From Salmonella enterica subsp. diarizonae (GTDB lineage: Bacteria; Pseudomonadota; Gammaproteobacteria; Enterobacterales; Enterobacteriaceae): a stretch of 64,000 nt of DNA. The translations under genes were made by a program, and so were the position numbers. The notes beneath the pieces were generated by a model that ran no database searches, was not told where the DNA came from, and saw only the letters and a list, made by a program, of their open reading frames with translations. Shown piece after piece: positions 18,323-26,304 of the stretch. Each line of letters starts with the position of its first letter. The stretch's first letter is position 1. The DNA is taken from the NCBI RefSeq assembly GCF_008692785.1, contig NZ_VXJV01000006.1, forward strand, positions 62,001 to 126,000. Reading direction: 5' to 3'.

Positions 18323-18508
18323 TTAATGGTAATCTATTAGCCACTCATAAACAATAAGATAAAGCGGCAGCAAAATTAGCCAGATATAAAAGACAATAAT
18401 TATTATGGATTCATAGAGAGGATAGTTTATTACACTCCAGGAGAATATCAGTAAAGAGACAAAAGCGGCAAAAACCCAGGAGGTATATAAGCACGTTTTT
18501 CTTTTCAA
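18323..18508 (-). CDS. Small two-helix membrane protein
   Basis: A 61-residue protein with two predicted membrane helices (about 10-28 and 32-55) joined by a short loop. It starts with TTG at 18508, supported by a strong GAGGGGGG ribosome-binding site 5 bases upstream. It ends 2 bases from the pipD stop, convergent with it, and lies 30 bases after the small gene at 18539-18709, so the two probably share a transcript. Function unknown. Confidence 0.5.
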   Translation of the reverse strand: MKRKTCLYTSWVFAAFVSLLIFSWSVINYPLYESIIIIVFYIWLILLPLYLIVYEWLIDYH

Positions 18509-18538
18509 AATAGCCCCCCCTCTCGCATAAGACGATAG

Positions 18539-18709
18539 CTACAGCTTATGTCCCGTATTACATAACTTCTCCCGACAGGCCTCTTTTACCCATGCTGAAA
18601 AATTTTGCGTCTTCTCTGATTTTAACGCGAATTCTATCTGTTCGAGCATGGAATAGGAAAAACGAATATTTTTCGTCACGGTCTTACTTGTCCGGGGCTT
18701 GGCTGGCAT
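18539..18709 (-). CDS. Small YlcI/YnfO-type (DUF3950) protein
   Basis: A 56-residue basic protein starting MPAKPRTSKTVTKNIRFSYS and ending ACREKLCNTGHKL. The pattern of a basic N-terminus, then IRFS..MLEQIE.AL, then NFSAWVKEACREKL is that of the DUF3950 (YlcI/YnfO) family, which resembles ribbon-helix-helix DNA-binding proteins. AGGTG lies 5 bases before the ATG. It occupies the place of orfX in SPI-5, between pipD and sopB, on the opposite strand. Confidence 0.6.
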   Translation of the reverse strand: MPAKPRTSKTVTKNIRFSYSMLEQIEFALKSEKTQNFSAWVKEACREKLCNTGHKL

Positions 18710-19041
18710 ACACACACCTGTATAACATTTGATGTAACGCCGTTACTTTACGCAGGAGCAAATTGGTGAATTTGATCTGAATCAAAAAGACAGGTTTTCA
18801 ATAAAAGTTGTGCCGTAAATTGTGAAGTTTGTAGATTTTATGAACATCTGATGTGCCGTTCTCCCCTCATCATCACCGCTATGTATGGGCGTCAGGACGT
18901 TCCCCAGCCTGAGCAGAAGTGTTTTTCCACTAAAAAGGACGTTTTCTTAAAGTTTCTGGCGAATAAAAACCACACCCTTTTAAGAGGTCGTTGAACCTGT
19001 CGAATGTTCCCACTACACCATTCAGGGATATTAAAACTGCT
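18710..19041 (+). promoter_or_regulatory. Upstream region of sopB
   Basis: A 332-base AT-rich region between the small minus-strand gene and sopB. It should contain the InvF/SicA-controlled sopB promoter known from Typhimurium, but I cannot point to the exact site. No further gene is visible. Confidence 0.45.
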
Positions 19042-20721
19042 ATGCAAATACAGAGCTTCTATCACTCGGCTTCATTAAGAACCCAGGAGGCTTTTAAAAG
19101 CCTACAAAAAACCTTATACAACGGAATGCAGATTCTATCTGGTCAGGGAAAAGCGCCGGCTAAAGCACCCGACGTTCGCCCGGAAATCATTGTCCTGCGA
19201 GAGCCTGGCGCAACATGGGGAAATTATCTACAGGATCAGAAGGCGTCTAACCACTCGCTGCATCACATCTATAATTTACAGCATGACCTTCTTACCGTCG
19301 CGGCAACGATTCTGGATAGACAAGACCCGGTACTAATGTCAATGGCAAATCAAATGGAGTTAGCAAAAGTTAAAGCGGACCGGCCAGCAACGAAACAAGA
19401 AGAAGCCGCCGCAAAAGCGTTGAAAAAAAACCTTATCGAACTTATTGCAAAGCAACAGCAGAGTGGTCTGCCTGCAAAAGAGGCTTACCGCCTTGCAGCA
19501 GCGACGTTTAGGGACGCTCAGGTCAAGCATCTTAATAGTCAGCCCTGGCAAACCATAAAAAATACGTTAACACATAACGGGCATCAATATACCAACACGC
19601 AGCTCCCTGCCGCAGATATGAAAATCGGCACACAGGATATCTTTCCCAGCGCTTACCAGGGAAAGGGCGTATGCAGTTGGGATACCAAGAATATTCATCA
19701 CGCCAATAATCTGTGGATGTCTACGGTGAGTGCGCATGAGGACGGTAAAGATAAAACGCTTTTTTGCGGGATACGTCATGGCGTTCTTTCACCCTATGAT
19801 GTGAAAGATCCGCTTCTGCGTCAGACCGGCGCTGAAAACAAAGCCAAAGAAGTATTAACTGCAGCACTTTTTAGTAAACCTGAGTTGCTTACCAGGGCCT
19901 TAGAAGGTGAAGCGGTAAATGTGAAATTGGTATCTGTTGGGTTACTCACCGCGTCGAATGTTCTCGGCAAAGAGGGAACAATGGTCGAGGATCAAATGCG
20001 TGCATGGCAATCGTTGACCCAACCGGGAAAAATGATTCACTTAAAAATCCGCAATAAAGATGGCGAACTACAGACGGTAAAAATAAAGCCGGAAATCGCC
20101 GCGTTCAATGTGGGTGTCAATGAGTTGGCGCTCAAGCTTGGCTTTGGCCTTAAGACATCTGATAGCTATAATGTCGAGGCGCTACATCAGTTATTAGGTA
20201 ATGATTTACGCCCTGAGGCCAAACCGGGCGGCTGGGTTGGCGACTGGCTGGCTCAATACCCGGATAATTATGAAGTCGTAAACATATTAGCACGCCAGAT
20301 TAAAGATATCTGGAAAAATAACCTTCATCATAAAGATGGCGGCGAACCCTATAAACTCGCACAACGCCTCGCAATGTTAGCCAATGAAATCGACGCAGTG
20401 CCCGCCTGGAATTGTAAAAGCGGCAAAGATCGTACAGGAATGATGGATTCAGAAATCAAGCGAGAGATCATTTGCTTACATCAGACCCATACTTTAAATG
20501 CTCCTGGCAGCCTTCCAGATCGCAGTGGACAGGAAATTTTCCAAAAAGTATTACTTAATAGCGGCAACCTGGAAATTCAGAAACAAAATACGGGCGGGGC
20601 GGGAAACAAAGTAATGAAAAATTTGTCGCCAGAAGTGCTCAATCTTTCCTATCAAAAACGAGTTGGGGATGAAAATATCTGGCAATCGGTAAAAGGAATT
20701 TCTTCATTAATCACTTCTTGA
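19042..20721 (+). CDS. sopB: SopB (SigD), type III effector phosphoinositide phosphatase
   Basis: A 559-residue SPI-1 type III effector that remodels host phosphoinositides and activates Akt and ion secretion. ATG 19042 gives the usual [12 protein letters not shown] start. An N-terminal secretion/chaperone-binding region is followed by the GEF-like middle and the phosphatase domain. The CX5R active site CKSGKDRT begins at Cys458, equivalent to Cys460 of the 561-residue Typhimurium protein. Compared with the Typhimurium sequence as I remember it, there are many substitutions and a two-residue deletion near residue 150, so it is a divergent but intact allele. sigE follows 15 bases later. Confidence 0.96.
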   Translation: MQIQSFYHSASLRTQEAFKSLQKTLYNGMQILSGQGKAPAKAPDVRPEIIVLREPGATWGNYLQDQKASNHSLHHIYNLQHDLLTVAATILDRQDPVLMSMANQMELAKVKADRPATKQEEAAAKALKKNLIELIAKQQQSGLPAKEAYRLAAATFRDAQVKHLNSQPWQTIKNTLTHNGHQYTNTQLPAADMKIGTQDIFPSAYQGKGVCSWDTKNIHHANNLWMSTVSAHEDGKDKTLFCGIRHGVLSPYDVKDPLLRQTGAENKAKEVLTAALFSKPELLTRALEGEAVNVKLVSVGLLTASNVLGKEGTMVEDQMRAWQSLTQPGKMIHLKIRNKDGELQTVKIKPEIAAFNVGVNELALKLGFGLKTSDSYNVEALHQLLGNDLRPEAKPGGWVGDWLAQYPDNYEVVNILARQIKDIWKNNLHHKDGGEPYKLAQRLAMLANEIDAVPAWNCKSGKDRTGMMDSEIKREIICLHQTHTLNAPGSLPDRSGQEIFQKVLLNSGNLEIQKQNTGGAGNKVMKNLSPEVLNLSYQKRVGDENIWQSVKGISSLITS

Positions 20722-20736
20722 GTCTTGAGGTAGTAT

Positions 20737-21078
20737 ATGGAAAATCTATTAAATCGTTTATATGACGCGTTAGGCCTGGATGCGCCAGAAGATGAACCGC
20801 TTCTCATCATTGATGATGAGATACAGGTTTATTTTAATGAATCCGATCTTACTCTGGAAATGTGCTGTCCCTTTATGCCATTGCCTGACGACATCCTGAC
20901 TTTGCAGCATTTTTTACGCCTGAACTATACCAGCTCTGTGACTATCGGTGCTGACGCAGACAATACTGCTTTAGTGGCGCTTTATCGCTTACCCCAAACC
21001 AGTACCGAAGAAGAGGCGCTCACTGGTTTTGAATTACTTATTTCAAACGTGAAGCAATTTAAAGAACATTATACATAA
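20737..21078 (+). CDS. sigE: SigE (PipC), chaperone of SopB
   Basis: A 113-residue acidic class I type III secretion chaperone. It dimerises and binds the SopB N-terminal region to stabilise it and promote secretion. It has the expected length and acidic composition ([18 protein letters not shown]), and is in an operon with sopB (15-base gap). In Typhimurium pipB and pipA would follow; here a terminator and foreign genes follow instead. Confidence 0.95.
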   Translation: MENLLNRLYDALGLDAPEDEPLLIIDDEIQVYFNESDLTLEMCCPFMPLPDDILTLQHFLRLNYTSSVTIGADADNTALVALYRLPQTSTEEEALTGFELLISNVKQFKEHYT

Positions 21079-21170
21079 TATATCAATATGTTCTCTTCAG
21101 GAGATAAAACGCTATGCGTATTCTCGTTGCCTAAAGAGACAAAGCCACAGTCTATATACAAACCAAAGAT

Positions 21171-21209
21171 AACCCCCAGCGAATGTTATTCGCTGGGGTT
21201 GGTTTTTAG
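21171..21209 (+). terminator. Rho-independent terminator after sopB-sigE
   Basis: A stem of at least 10 bp (CCCAGCGAAT / ATTCGCTGGG, extended by flanking ACC/GGT) followed by TTGGTTTTTAG on the plus strand. It is about 90 bases after the sigE stop. Confidence 0.8.
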
Positions 21210-21328
21210 TGGAAATGTAAGGGGCAAACGCTCATCTCTCTCATGCTGATCTGTTTGTGGGAGAAATTTTATAGTATGCCTGCGTTCGCTGCGCTATTTT
21301 CATATCACTATAGCGCACTATTTATCTA

Positions 21329-21736
21329 TTAACTATTGACTATCATCGCAGCTAAACCCGCAGACAGTGTTGCAGCAAAAATCGCAGCAATAGCTACCGC
21401 TGTCACACCAACGCCAGCCCCGACAACTGCGGCGGTTTTGCCTTTAGAGATATCTTTTTTCTCAAGTGAGGTCAGGTCTGCCAGCGGAATTACCTGATCG
21501 GTACTCGTAATTAATGATTGTGGCGTAACTTTCTGGATAGTCACCGTATCCTGACTGCCATCTTTACATTTATATTGTACTACATCGCCTTCATATAGCG
21601 GAGGATCAAGAAGATAGTAGGTATAGTTTCTTTCTAATTGATGCTGACGGAGTTGTACGGGATTATAGGTTGAACATCCCGTCATCATCATGACGGTAGC
21701 AACCATCATTCCTGCCAATATTTTTTGATATTTCAT
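21329..21736 (-). CDS. Hypothetical lipoprotein with a C-terminal hydrophobic segment
   Basis: A 135-residue protein with a lipoprotein signal and lipobox MMTGC (Cys21). After a hydrophilic middle (YEGDVVQYKCKDGSQDTVTIQ) comes a Gly/Ala-rich hydrophobic C-terminal segment (about 100-135), probably a membrane helix pair. The middle, with its statement-like LITSTDQVIPLADLTSLE, resembles small outer-membrane lipoproteins that carry a beta-rich domain. Function unknown. It is transcribed toward sigE from the island side. Confidence 0.7.
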   Translation of the reverse strand: MKYQKILAGMMVATVMMMTGCSTYNPVQLRQHQLERNYTYYLLDPPLYEGDVVQYKCKDGSQDTVTIQKVTPQSLITSTDQVIPLADLTSLEKKDISKGKTAAVVGAGVGVTAVAIAAIFAATLSAGLAAMIVNS

Positions 21737-22062
21737 CTTTTTTTCTCCCCTTCTTTCTCACCGATTGATAACGACCAATCATAATTTACCGCCAGATAGT
21801 TGAGAGTCAGTTAACCGTTATGATGATTTACCCGCCTGTTTATACAATGAGGACGCGCTGCACGACTTTTATAGTGATACTAATAACACAGTCGTTCTAA
21901 ACCATTACTATACAGCAGTGTTATTGTTTAAATCATTAACATACTCAGACCGTGCGTTACTATATCTAATTTAATAATCACACACTGCACCACAAATAAA
22001 AATTCACGCCTGCCATGTATGACCAAAAATATATATCAGGATGAGATGAACATCACTGTCAC
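21737..22062. other. AT-rich gene-free stretch
   Basis: About 325 bases between the lipoprotein and the DUF2165 gene. It is the likely promoter region of the lipoprotein gene, with no open frame of note. Confidence 0.4.
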
Positions 22063-22596
22063 TCAATTTTTCAATGCCGACTTTGAATTTGTCGATTGCG
22101 TCGAATCACCTTCAGGTATAATGAGATAAATAAGCACAACAATCATCATCATAAAAAGTCGAAATGATGCCTCAACGCCGTGGTAAGTTTTAGTAGACAT
22201 CCACATTCTAAACCATTCACCACCTATGGCAGCAAATCCCGCCAGCCAGAGAATAACCCCTAGTGTAAGGGCAACGATCCCCCATTTTTTTGAGTGAGTA
22301 AACTGTTCTGCTGACGCATTCCGGCAACAAAACATAATATATCCGCCATACCATCCAGTCACAGAGATCATTACTTCAAATGCTATAATAATAGAATATG
22401 CGATATGATAGGCTATAGGGTTAAGTACCGCTCTGTAACAGATAGTGGAAGACGGTAAAATTGACTCCATAGACATTACTAATTTTACAAATGCAAAATT
22501 AGTCTGGTAATCAGTAAGATTACCAAAAGCCACAAGAGTTACATAAAAGGATACGGCAGTAAGCGTTATAATTTTACTATATCTAATAATTAACAT
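22063..22596 (-). CDS. DUF2165 family small integral membrane protein
   Basis: A 177-residue inner-membrane protein with four or five predicted helices (about 8-28, 63-88, 105-128, 140-162). The segment FGNLTDYQTNFAFVKLVMSM followed by conserved W/G residues is the DUF2165 pattern. AAGGG lies 6 bases before ATG 22596. Function unknown. It is AT-rich and lies next to an IS relic, in keeping with recent acquisition. Confidence 0.7.
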   Translation of the reverse strand: MLIIRYSKIITLTAVSFYVTLVAFGNLTDYQTNFAFVKLVMSMESILPSSTICYRAVLNPIAYHIAYSIIIAFEVMISVTGWYGGYIMFCCRNASAEQFTHSKKWGIVALTLGVILWLAGFAAIGGEWFRMWMSTKTYHGVEASFRLFMMMIVVLIYLIIPEGDSTQSTNSKSALKN

Positions 22597-22704
22597 AAGT
22601 AGCCCTTTTCATGATATGTTTGGCGTAGAACGTAACACACCAAAGATAAACCAGAAGTCACTACGGACAATAAGAGCCAGCCTTCAGTCAATCAAATAAA
22701 CCAG

Positions 22705-23142
22705 ATGTTTTCATTAGCCGAAAATAATATCCATTGTCGCTATTTTCAGCAAATAGAACCCGTGCACAAGCATGCCTTCGTAAAAACCGGAGAGCCACAA
22801 CACCACTGCCGTATTTGTCAGCGCTCGTTTCAGGCTAATTACCGCGACAATGCGCACAAGCAGGATGTGAAAAAAGCTATTTCTCAATGGCTCAGGCATC
22901 AGCGATACAGTACGAACCACTGAAAGTGGGCATAAACACCGTTATCAGAACCTTAAAAAACTCTTAACAAAGCAGGTAATCAACATTGGCTTTATTACCA
23001 CAGATGACTGGGGGAGTTATGAACATGAAGTTCCGCCAGAAATCCACTTATAAGCAAGGCATTCACACATCACATTGAGCGACATAATTTGAATCTACGG
23101 ATACATATTAAGCGACTGGCACGTATATCGAGAGACAACATG
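22705..23142 (+). mobile_element. IS1-family relic (insA/insB-like fragments)
   Basis: Three frames carry remains of an IS1-type transposase. 22705-22920 encodes an InsA-like zinc-finger segment (FVKTGEPQHHCRICQRSFQ). After a stop, 22923-22966 reads KVGINTVIRTLKNS, matching the InsA C-terminus. 23000-23049 reads TDDWGSYEHEVPPEIHL, and after a frameshift 23050-23139 reads ISKAFTHHIERHNLNLR and on, matching the InsB C-terminus. Large parts of InsB are deleted, so the element is dead. Confidence 0.7.
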
Positions 23143-23307
23143 AACCCCCTGTATACCCCATAAACTCTTGCACAAATGCAGATGCAGGCCCAACGGAGAT
23201 AAAAAACAACCTATTTCGGCAGGACAAAAAATGACTCACCTCGAAAAAACCGAGCATTCAGCGGTGATTATTCGAATAGTTTTTTATTATGTAATCATGT
23301 TAAATAT

Positions 23308-23326
23308 GATAACGATAATCATTCAG
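23308..23326 (+). promoter_or_regulatory. Putative Fur box upstream of the Slam operon
   Basis: GATAACGATAATCATTCAG matches 15 of 19 positions of the Fur consensus GATAATGATAATCATTATC. It lies 38-56 bases before the first start codon of the Slam gene, the usual place for iron-dependent repression. Confidence 0.7.
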
Positions 23327-23363
23327 TAATGATAGAAACACATAAACAGAATTATATATTTTC

Positions 23364-24701
23364 ATGAAAATTATTGCATACATACGGCTGATGCAGGGGA
23401 ATCCATCAGCTATGACCTTTATTTTATTGATTCTTTTTTCCTCCTCCGTACCAGCAAAACAAAAAAACCAGGGAATCGTACATACTGATTTTATTAACTA
23501 TTTAGTGAATAATGATCCTGTAGGTGTGAAAAATACTCTGCAATATTGTGATAAATGCCTGCAGAATATCGACCCTCTTTTTCTCGACTGGGCTAACGCT
23601 ATTCTTGAGTATCACAAGAAAAATTATGCTGAATCAATACAATATTACAGAAAAATAATTTCAGCCAGGCCTGACTGGTACAGTGCAAGGTTACAACTGG
23701 CCACAGTCTTATATCTGAACAAAGACATTCTTTCGGCTGAAGAGCAACTGAGAAAGTTACGCAGTGAACATCTGACAGAAGAGGCGGCTGGTCTCATTGA
23801 CAGATTTATTGCCAGGGTACAAAAAACAGATCACTGGTCATTCCGTGGTGGTTTTACATATCTGAATGAAAAAAACATTAATAATGTTCCACCGTCAGGA
23901 CGTTCCATCAGAGGATGGAAGCCCGAAAAACCGCAGTCGGGTAAAGGGGTGATGTTCTGGGGAGAGGCGGAAAAAAGGTTTTCTCTTCCGGATAATTTTT
24001 TTGTTATTACCCGCCTGGCTACTTCAGGGAAAACATACTGGAATAACCATTCTTATGATGAGCTGGATGGCAGTGTTGGCGTGGGAGCAGGTTATCGGAA
24101 TGTAAATACCATGGTCCAGTTTATCCCATTTTACGAAAAAAGTTATTATAGCGGAGGTCAAACATCAGATGGTGGTTTGCAGTCTTACTCTGATACAACT
24201 GGTATCAAGGTGGAAACAGAATTCCAGCTCGCATCACGTTGGCGTTTATATTCAGATGCTAAGTTGGATAAAAATGAGTATAAGAAAAAGACTTACCTTA
24301 ACGGATATCGCTACTCGCTTAATGAAACTCTGATTTATTTCCCTGATTCACGCCAGTATATTTCTGCGGGTCTGGGATACAGTATGCTCAGAACTGAAGA
24401 AAAAGATAGCTCTTTCAATAAGTCAGCATTCCGGGCCGGGTGGATGTACGAATGGGATGGAGGTATATCAACGCTCTTACAAGCTGCTTATGGTTATAAA
24501 AAATACCTGGACGGAGACTTCTGGGGAATAAAACAAATGAACCATGAATATAGTACGTCTGTAACAGTATGGCATCGCGATATTTATTTTTTTGGAGTAA
24601 CACCAAAAATAACATGGAATTATCAGAGAACTGACAGTAATCATCCTTTCTACGACACAGAGAGGAATCGTCTTTTCCTGAGTTTCAGCAAATACTTCTG
24701 A
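23364..24701 (+). CDS. Slam-type outer-membrane lipoprotein translocon (DUF560)
   Basis: A 445-residue protein with the layout of surface lipoprotein assembly modulators. It has a signal peptide (hydrophobic stretch TFILLILFSSSVPA), a periplasmic TPR-like domain (about 50-150: YAESIQYYRKIISARPDWYSARLQLA) and a DUF560 beta-barrel from about 160 to the end (GFTYLNEKNINN..., finishing FLSFSKYF with a C-terminal Phe as in outer-membrane barrels). Slam proteins move lipoproteins such as TbpB across the outer membrane. The annotated start has no ribosome-binding site; ATG 23412 (GGGGA upstream) is an alternative that gives a tighter signal peptide. The substrate gene follows after 9 bases. Identification is by layout and motif, not by search. 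Confidence 0.8.
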   Translation: MKIIAYIRLMQGNPSAMTFILLILFSSSVPAKQKNQGIVHTDFINYLVNNDPVGVKNTLQYCDKCLQNIDPLFLDWANAILEYHKKNYAESIQYYRKIISARPDWYSARLQLATVLYLNKDILSAEEQLRKLRSEHLTEEAAGLIDRFIARVQKTDHWSFRGGFTYLNEKNINNVPPSGRSIRGWKPEKPQSGKGVMFWGEAEKRFSLPDNFFVITRLATSGKTYWNNHSYDELDGSVGVGAGYRNVNTMVQFIPFYEKSYYSGGQTSDGGLQSYSDTTGIKVETEFQLASRWRLYSDAKLDKNEYKKKTYLNGYRYSLNETLIYFPDSRQYISAGLGYSMLRTEEKDSSFNKSAFRAGWMYEWDGGISTLLQAAYGYKKYLDGDFWGIKQMNHEYSTSVTVWHRDIYFFGVTPKITWNYQRTDSNHPFYDTERNRLFLSFSKYF

Positions 24702-24710
24702 GAGGATACA

Positions 24711-25775
24711 ATGAAAACCACTTTTATTATCACCAGCATAATCTTGTCGTGCAGCCTGTTAACGGCCTGCGGTGGCGGAGGGGGAAACAGCAGCAAAACA
24801 CATAGTACCACCACGAGTGAATCCACTCACGTCGTGAGTATCACCACATCAGGAACCCCCGGTTCATCTAATAATAATTCAGATGAGATAACTGAAACCG
24901 TCGGCTCCACGGGAAATGATTCCACCGACAATACGGGGATACCTGCAATTAGTGAAACTAGCGGAACTAGCGGAACTAGCGGAACTAGCGGAACTAGCGG
25001 AACTAGCGGAACTAGCGGAACTACGCTACAGAAAGAGCCTGTAATATCAACGCCGTCCAGTGAGACTCGTATTCCAGAGGCTAAGTACAGCTCAGGCACC
25101 ATCCTTACCCGTACAGTAAATGATACGGACTCCAAAATACTTCATAGAAATGATGTAGTACGCAATCCTGATGCCTTTACTCTCAGAATGAAAGACGGTG
25201 AAGTTGTCGTGGATGTCAAACCAATAAATACCGGCGATCCGGCTGACTACCGTGAGCTGGTATCAAAAAATCTTAATATCCTGAGGGATAAAAGTGGTGA
25301 GGCTGTCGGTTTTTACGGCATCGTGGAAACGTATACGAGTGAAACTACCCGAAATCTGTCAGGCAAAGAAAAATATGGCAGAATGGATTATATCGTTGCC
25401 ATGAACGGAGAAGAAAAGAAACTCCCTTCTGTCGCGGCTGACTATACCGGTAAACTTTACTACGATCAGGAGCAGGCCGCAGGAAAAGAAGCCGATATCA
25501 GCCTTCGTTATGAAGATCGTCAGGTTACCGGGGCCATACTAGATAAAGATCGCCCACATTTCAGCATGGAAATTGATACCCGAAAACCTCACGAAGTGGA
25601 CGAAGATGGCAGTTTCATGGCCGTGTTAGTGGGGACGAATAACCGTGCAGACACCAACATGCACGGGTACATTTATGGCAATTTTTACGGAAAGGACGGT
25701 GAAATCGTCGCCGGTTCGGTCCACTCTAAAGATGATGACAGCTGGGGTGGCGTGTTCGGGGGAGAAAAGCAGTAA
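24711..25775 (+). CDS. Slam-dependent surface lipoprotein, TbpB/fHbp-like barrel
   Basis: A 354-residue lipoprotein. The lipobox LLTAC gives lipidated Cys20, followed by a Gly run and a Ser/Thr-rich linker (about 26-115) that holds six in-frame Gly-Thr-Ser repeats. The C-terminal part (about 230-354) shows the pattern of the eight-stranded barrel of TbpB/factor-H-binding lipoproteins: a strand repeat, then GYIYGNFYGKDGEIVAGSV and a terminal GVFGGEKQ. AGAGGA precedes the ATG. Being immediately downstream of the Slam gene, it is the presumed cargo. Its ligand is unknown; a Fur box suggests an iron or haem source. No TonB-dependent receptor is adjacent. Confidence 0.78.
   Translation: MKTTFIITSIILSCSLLTACGGGGGNSSKTHSTTTSESTHVVSITTSGTPGSSNNNSDEITETVGSTGNDSTDNTGIPAISETSGTSGTSGTSGTSGTSGTSGTTLQKEPVISTPSSETRIPEAKYSSGTILTRTVNDTDSKILHRNDVVRNPDAFTLRMKDGEVVVDVKPINTGDPADYRELVSKNLNILRDKSGEAVGFYGIVETYTSETTRNLSGKEKYGRMDYIVAMNGEEKKLPSVAADYTGKLYYDQEQAAGKEADISLRYEDRQVTGAILDKDRPHFSMEIDTRKPHEVDEDGSFMAVLVGTNNRADTNMHGYIYGNFYGKDGEIVAGSVHSKDDDSWGGVFGGEKQ
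24954..25022 (+). repeat. In-frame 9-bp tandem repeat (GGAACTAGC)
   Basis: Six exact copies of GGAACTAGC (24963-25016), preceded by a one-mismatch copy and followed by a degenerate one, encode Gly-Thr-Ser repeats in the lipoprotein linker. As the unit is 9 bases, copy-number changes alter the linker length but not the reading frame. Confidence 0.95.
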
Positions 25776-25784
25776 TAAATATCA

Positions 25785-25805
25785 GGAGGTGGTATATCCA
25801 CCTCC
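25785..25805 (+). terminator. Possible terminator after the Slam-lipoprotein pair
   Basis: GGAGGTGG-TATAT-CCACCTCC, a perfect 8-bp stem 10 bases after the lipoprotein stop, followed by GCTAATTTTAG with a short T run. Confidence 0.55.
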
Positions 25806-26304
25806 GCTAATTTTAGTGGTGCGGCAGGAATAACCCTGACCGGTCCCCCCGCAGCCCGCAAGGCTGACACAAAATAGGCATCCCCCCGGTCATATTTTTC
25901 GAATAACACCGCTAGCCTCCACTCAAAAGACTATAAAAAAGAGTCCGGAATCTGTTTCTTCAACCATTATCTGACAAACCGCACCCTGCCGGAAATCTGT
26001 CATATAGTTTATTCATTGTCAGCTCTGCAAGACGATGATCTACTGCCGAATTAAATAACCCAGTTCATCGTTTGAAAGTTTATACCGGTTTGACTCTGCT
26101 ACTTTCACCTGGGTTTCCTTATTCTGACATTTTCTGAACTAAAAGAACCAGTCCTGTTTATTTTTCTTCATTACTCTCTCTGCTATGAAATTGTTTCTTA
26201 TTTCCCTGGCATTTATTGCTACCTTTTTCCTTATCTGGTTGTCGATAAGGCATTGACGTAACCAGTCTCATGACAACGGCTAACATGGCCTTACTTAACC
26301 TGTT
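25806..26304. other. Gap between the Slam operon and the fimbrial operon
   Basis: About 500 bases that hold only the hha relic (25960-26130). A 23-codon hydrophobic frame at 26185 has no ribosome-binding site and is not called. Confidence 0.4.
25960..26130 (-). pseudogene. Relic of an Hha/YmoA-family regulator
   Basis: On the minus strand, [13 protein letters not shown] in one frame continues after a shift as [20 protein letters not shown], which is the core of Hha/YmoA proteins (KYELSDDEL...[18 protein letters not shown]). The N-terminal part is deleted and an early ATG-TCA-GAA is followed by a stop. Hha-family proteins work with H-NS to silence acquired genes. The relic lies downstream of the fimbrial operon and is not functional as written. 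Confidence 0.7.

Noticed and set aside
21114..21134. Six-codon frame ATGCGTATTCTCGTTGCCTAA after sigE, preceded by AGGAGA
   Set aside because: A good ribosome-binding site but too short to support as a gene; possibly the stump of a deleted gene such as the former neighbour of sigE.
24954..25022. CRISPR or regulatory repeat array
   Set aside because: The 9-base units have no spacers and are in frame inside the lipoprotein gene; it is a coding tandem repeat.
26185..26256. 23-codon hydrophobic frame (MKLFLISLAFIATFFLIWLS...) between the hha relic and the adhesin
   Set aside because: It looks like a small membrane peptide, but there is no ribosome-binding site and no conserved context.
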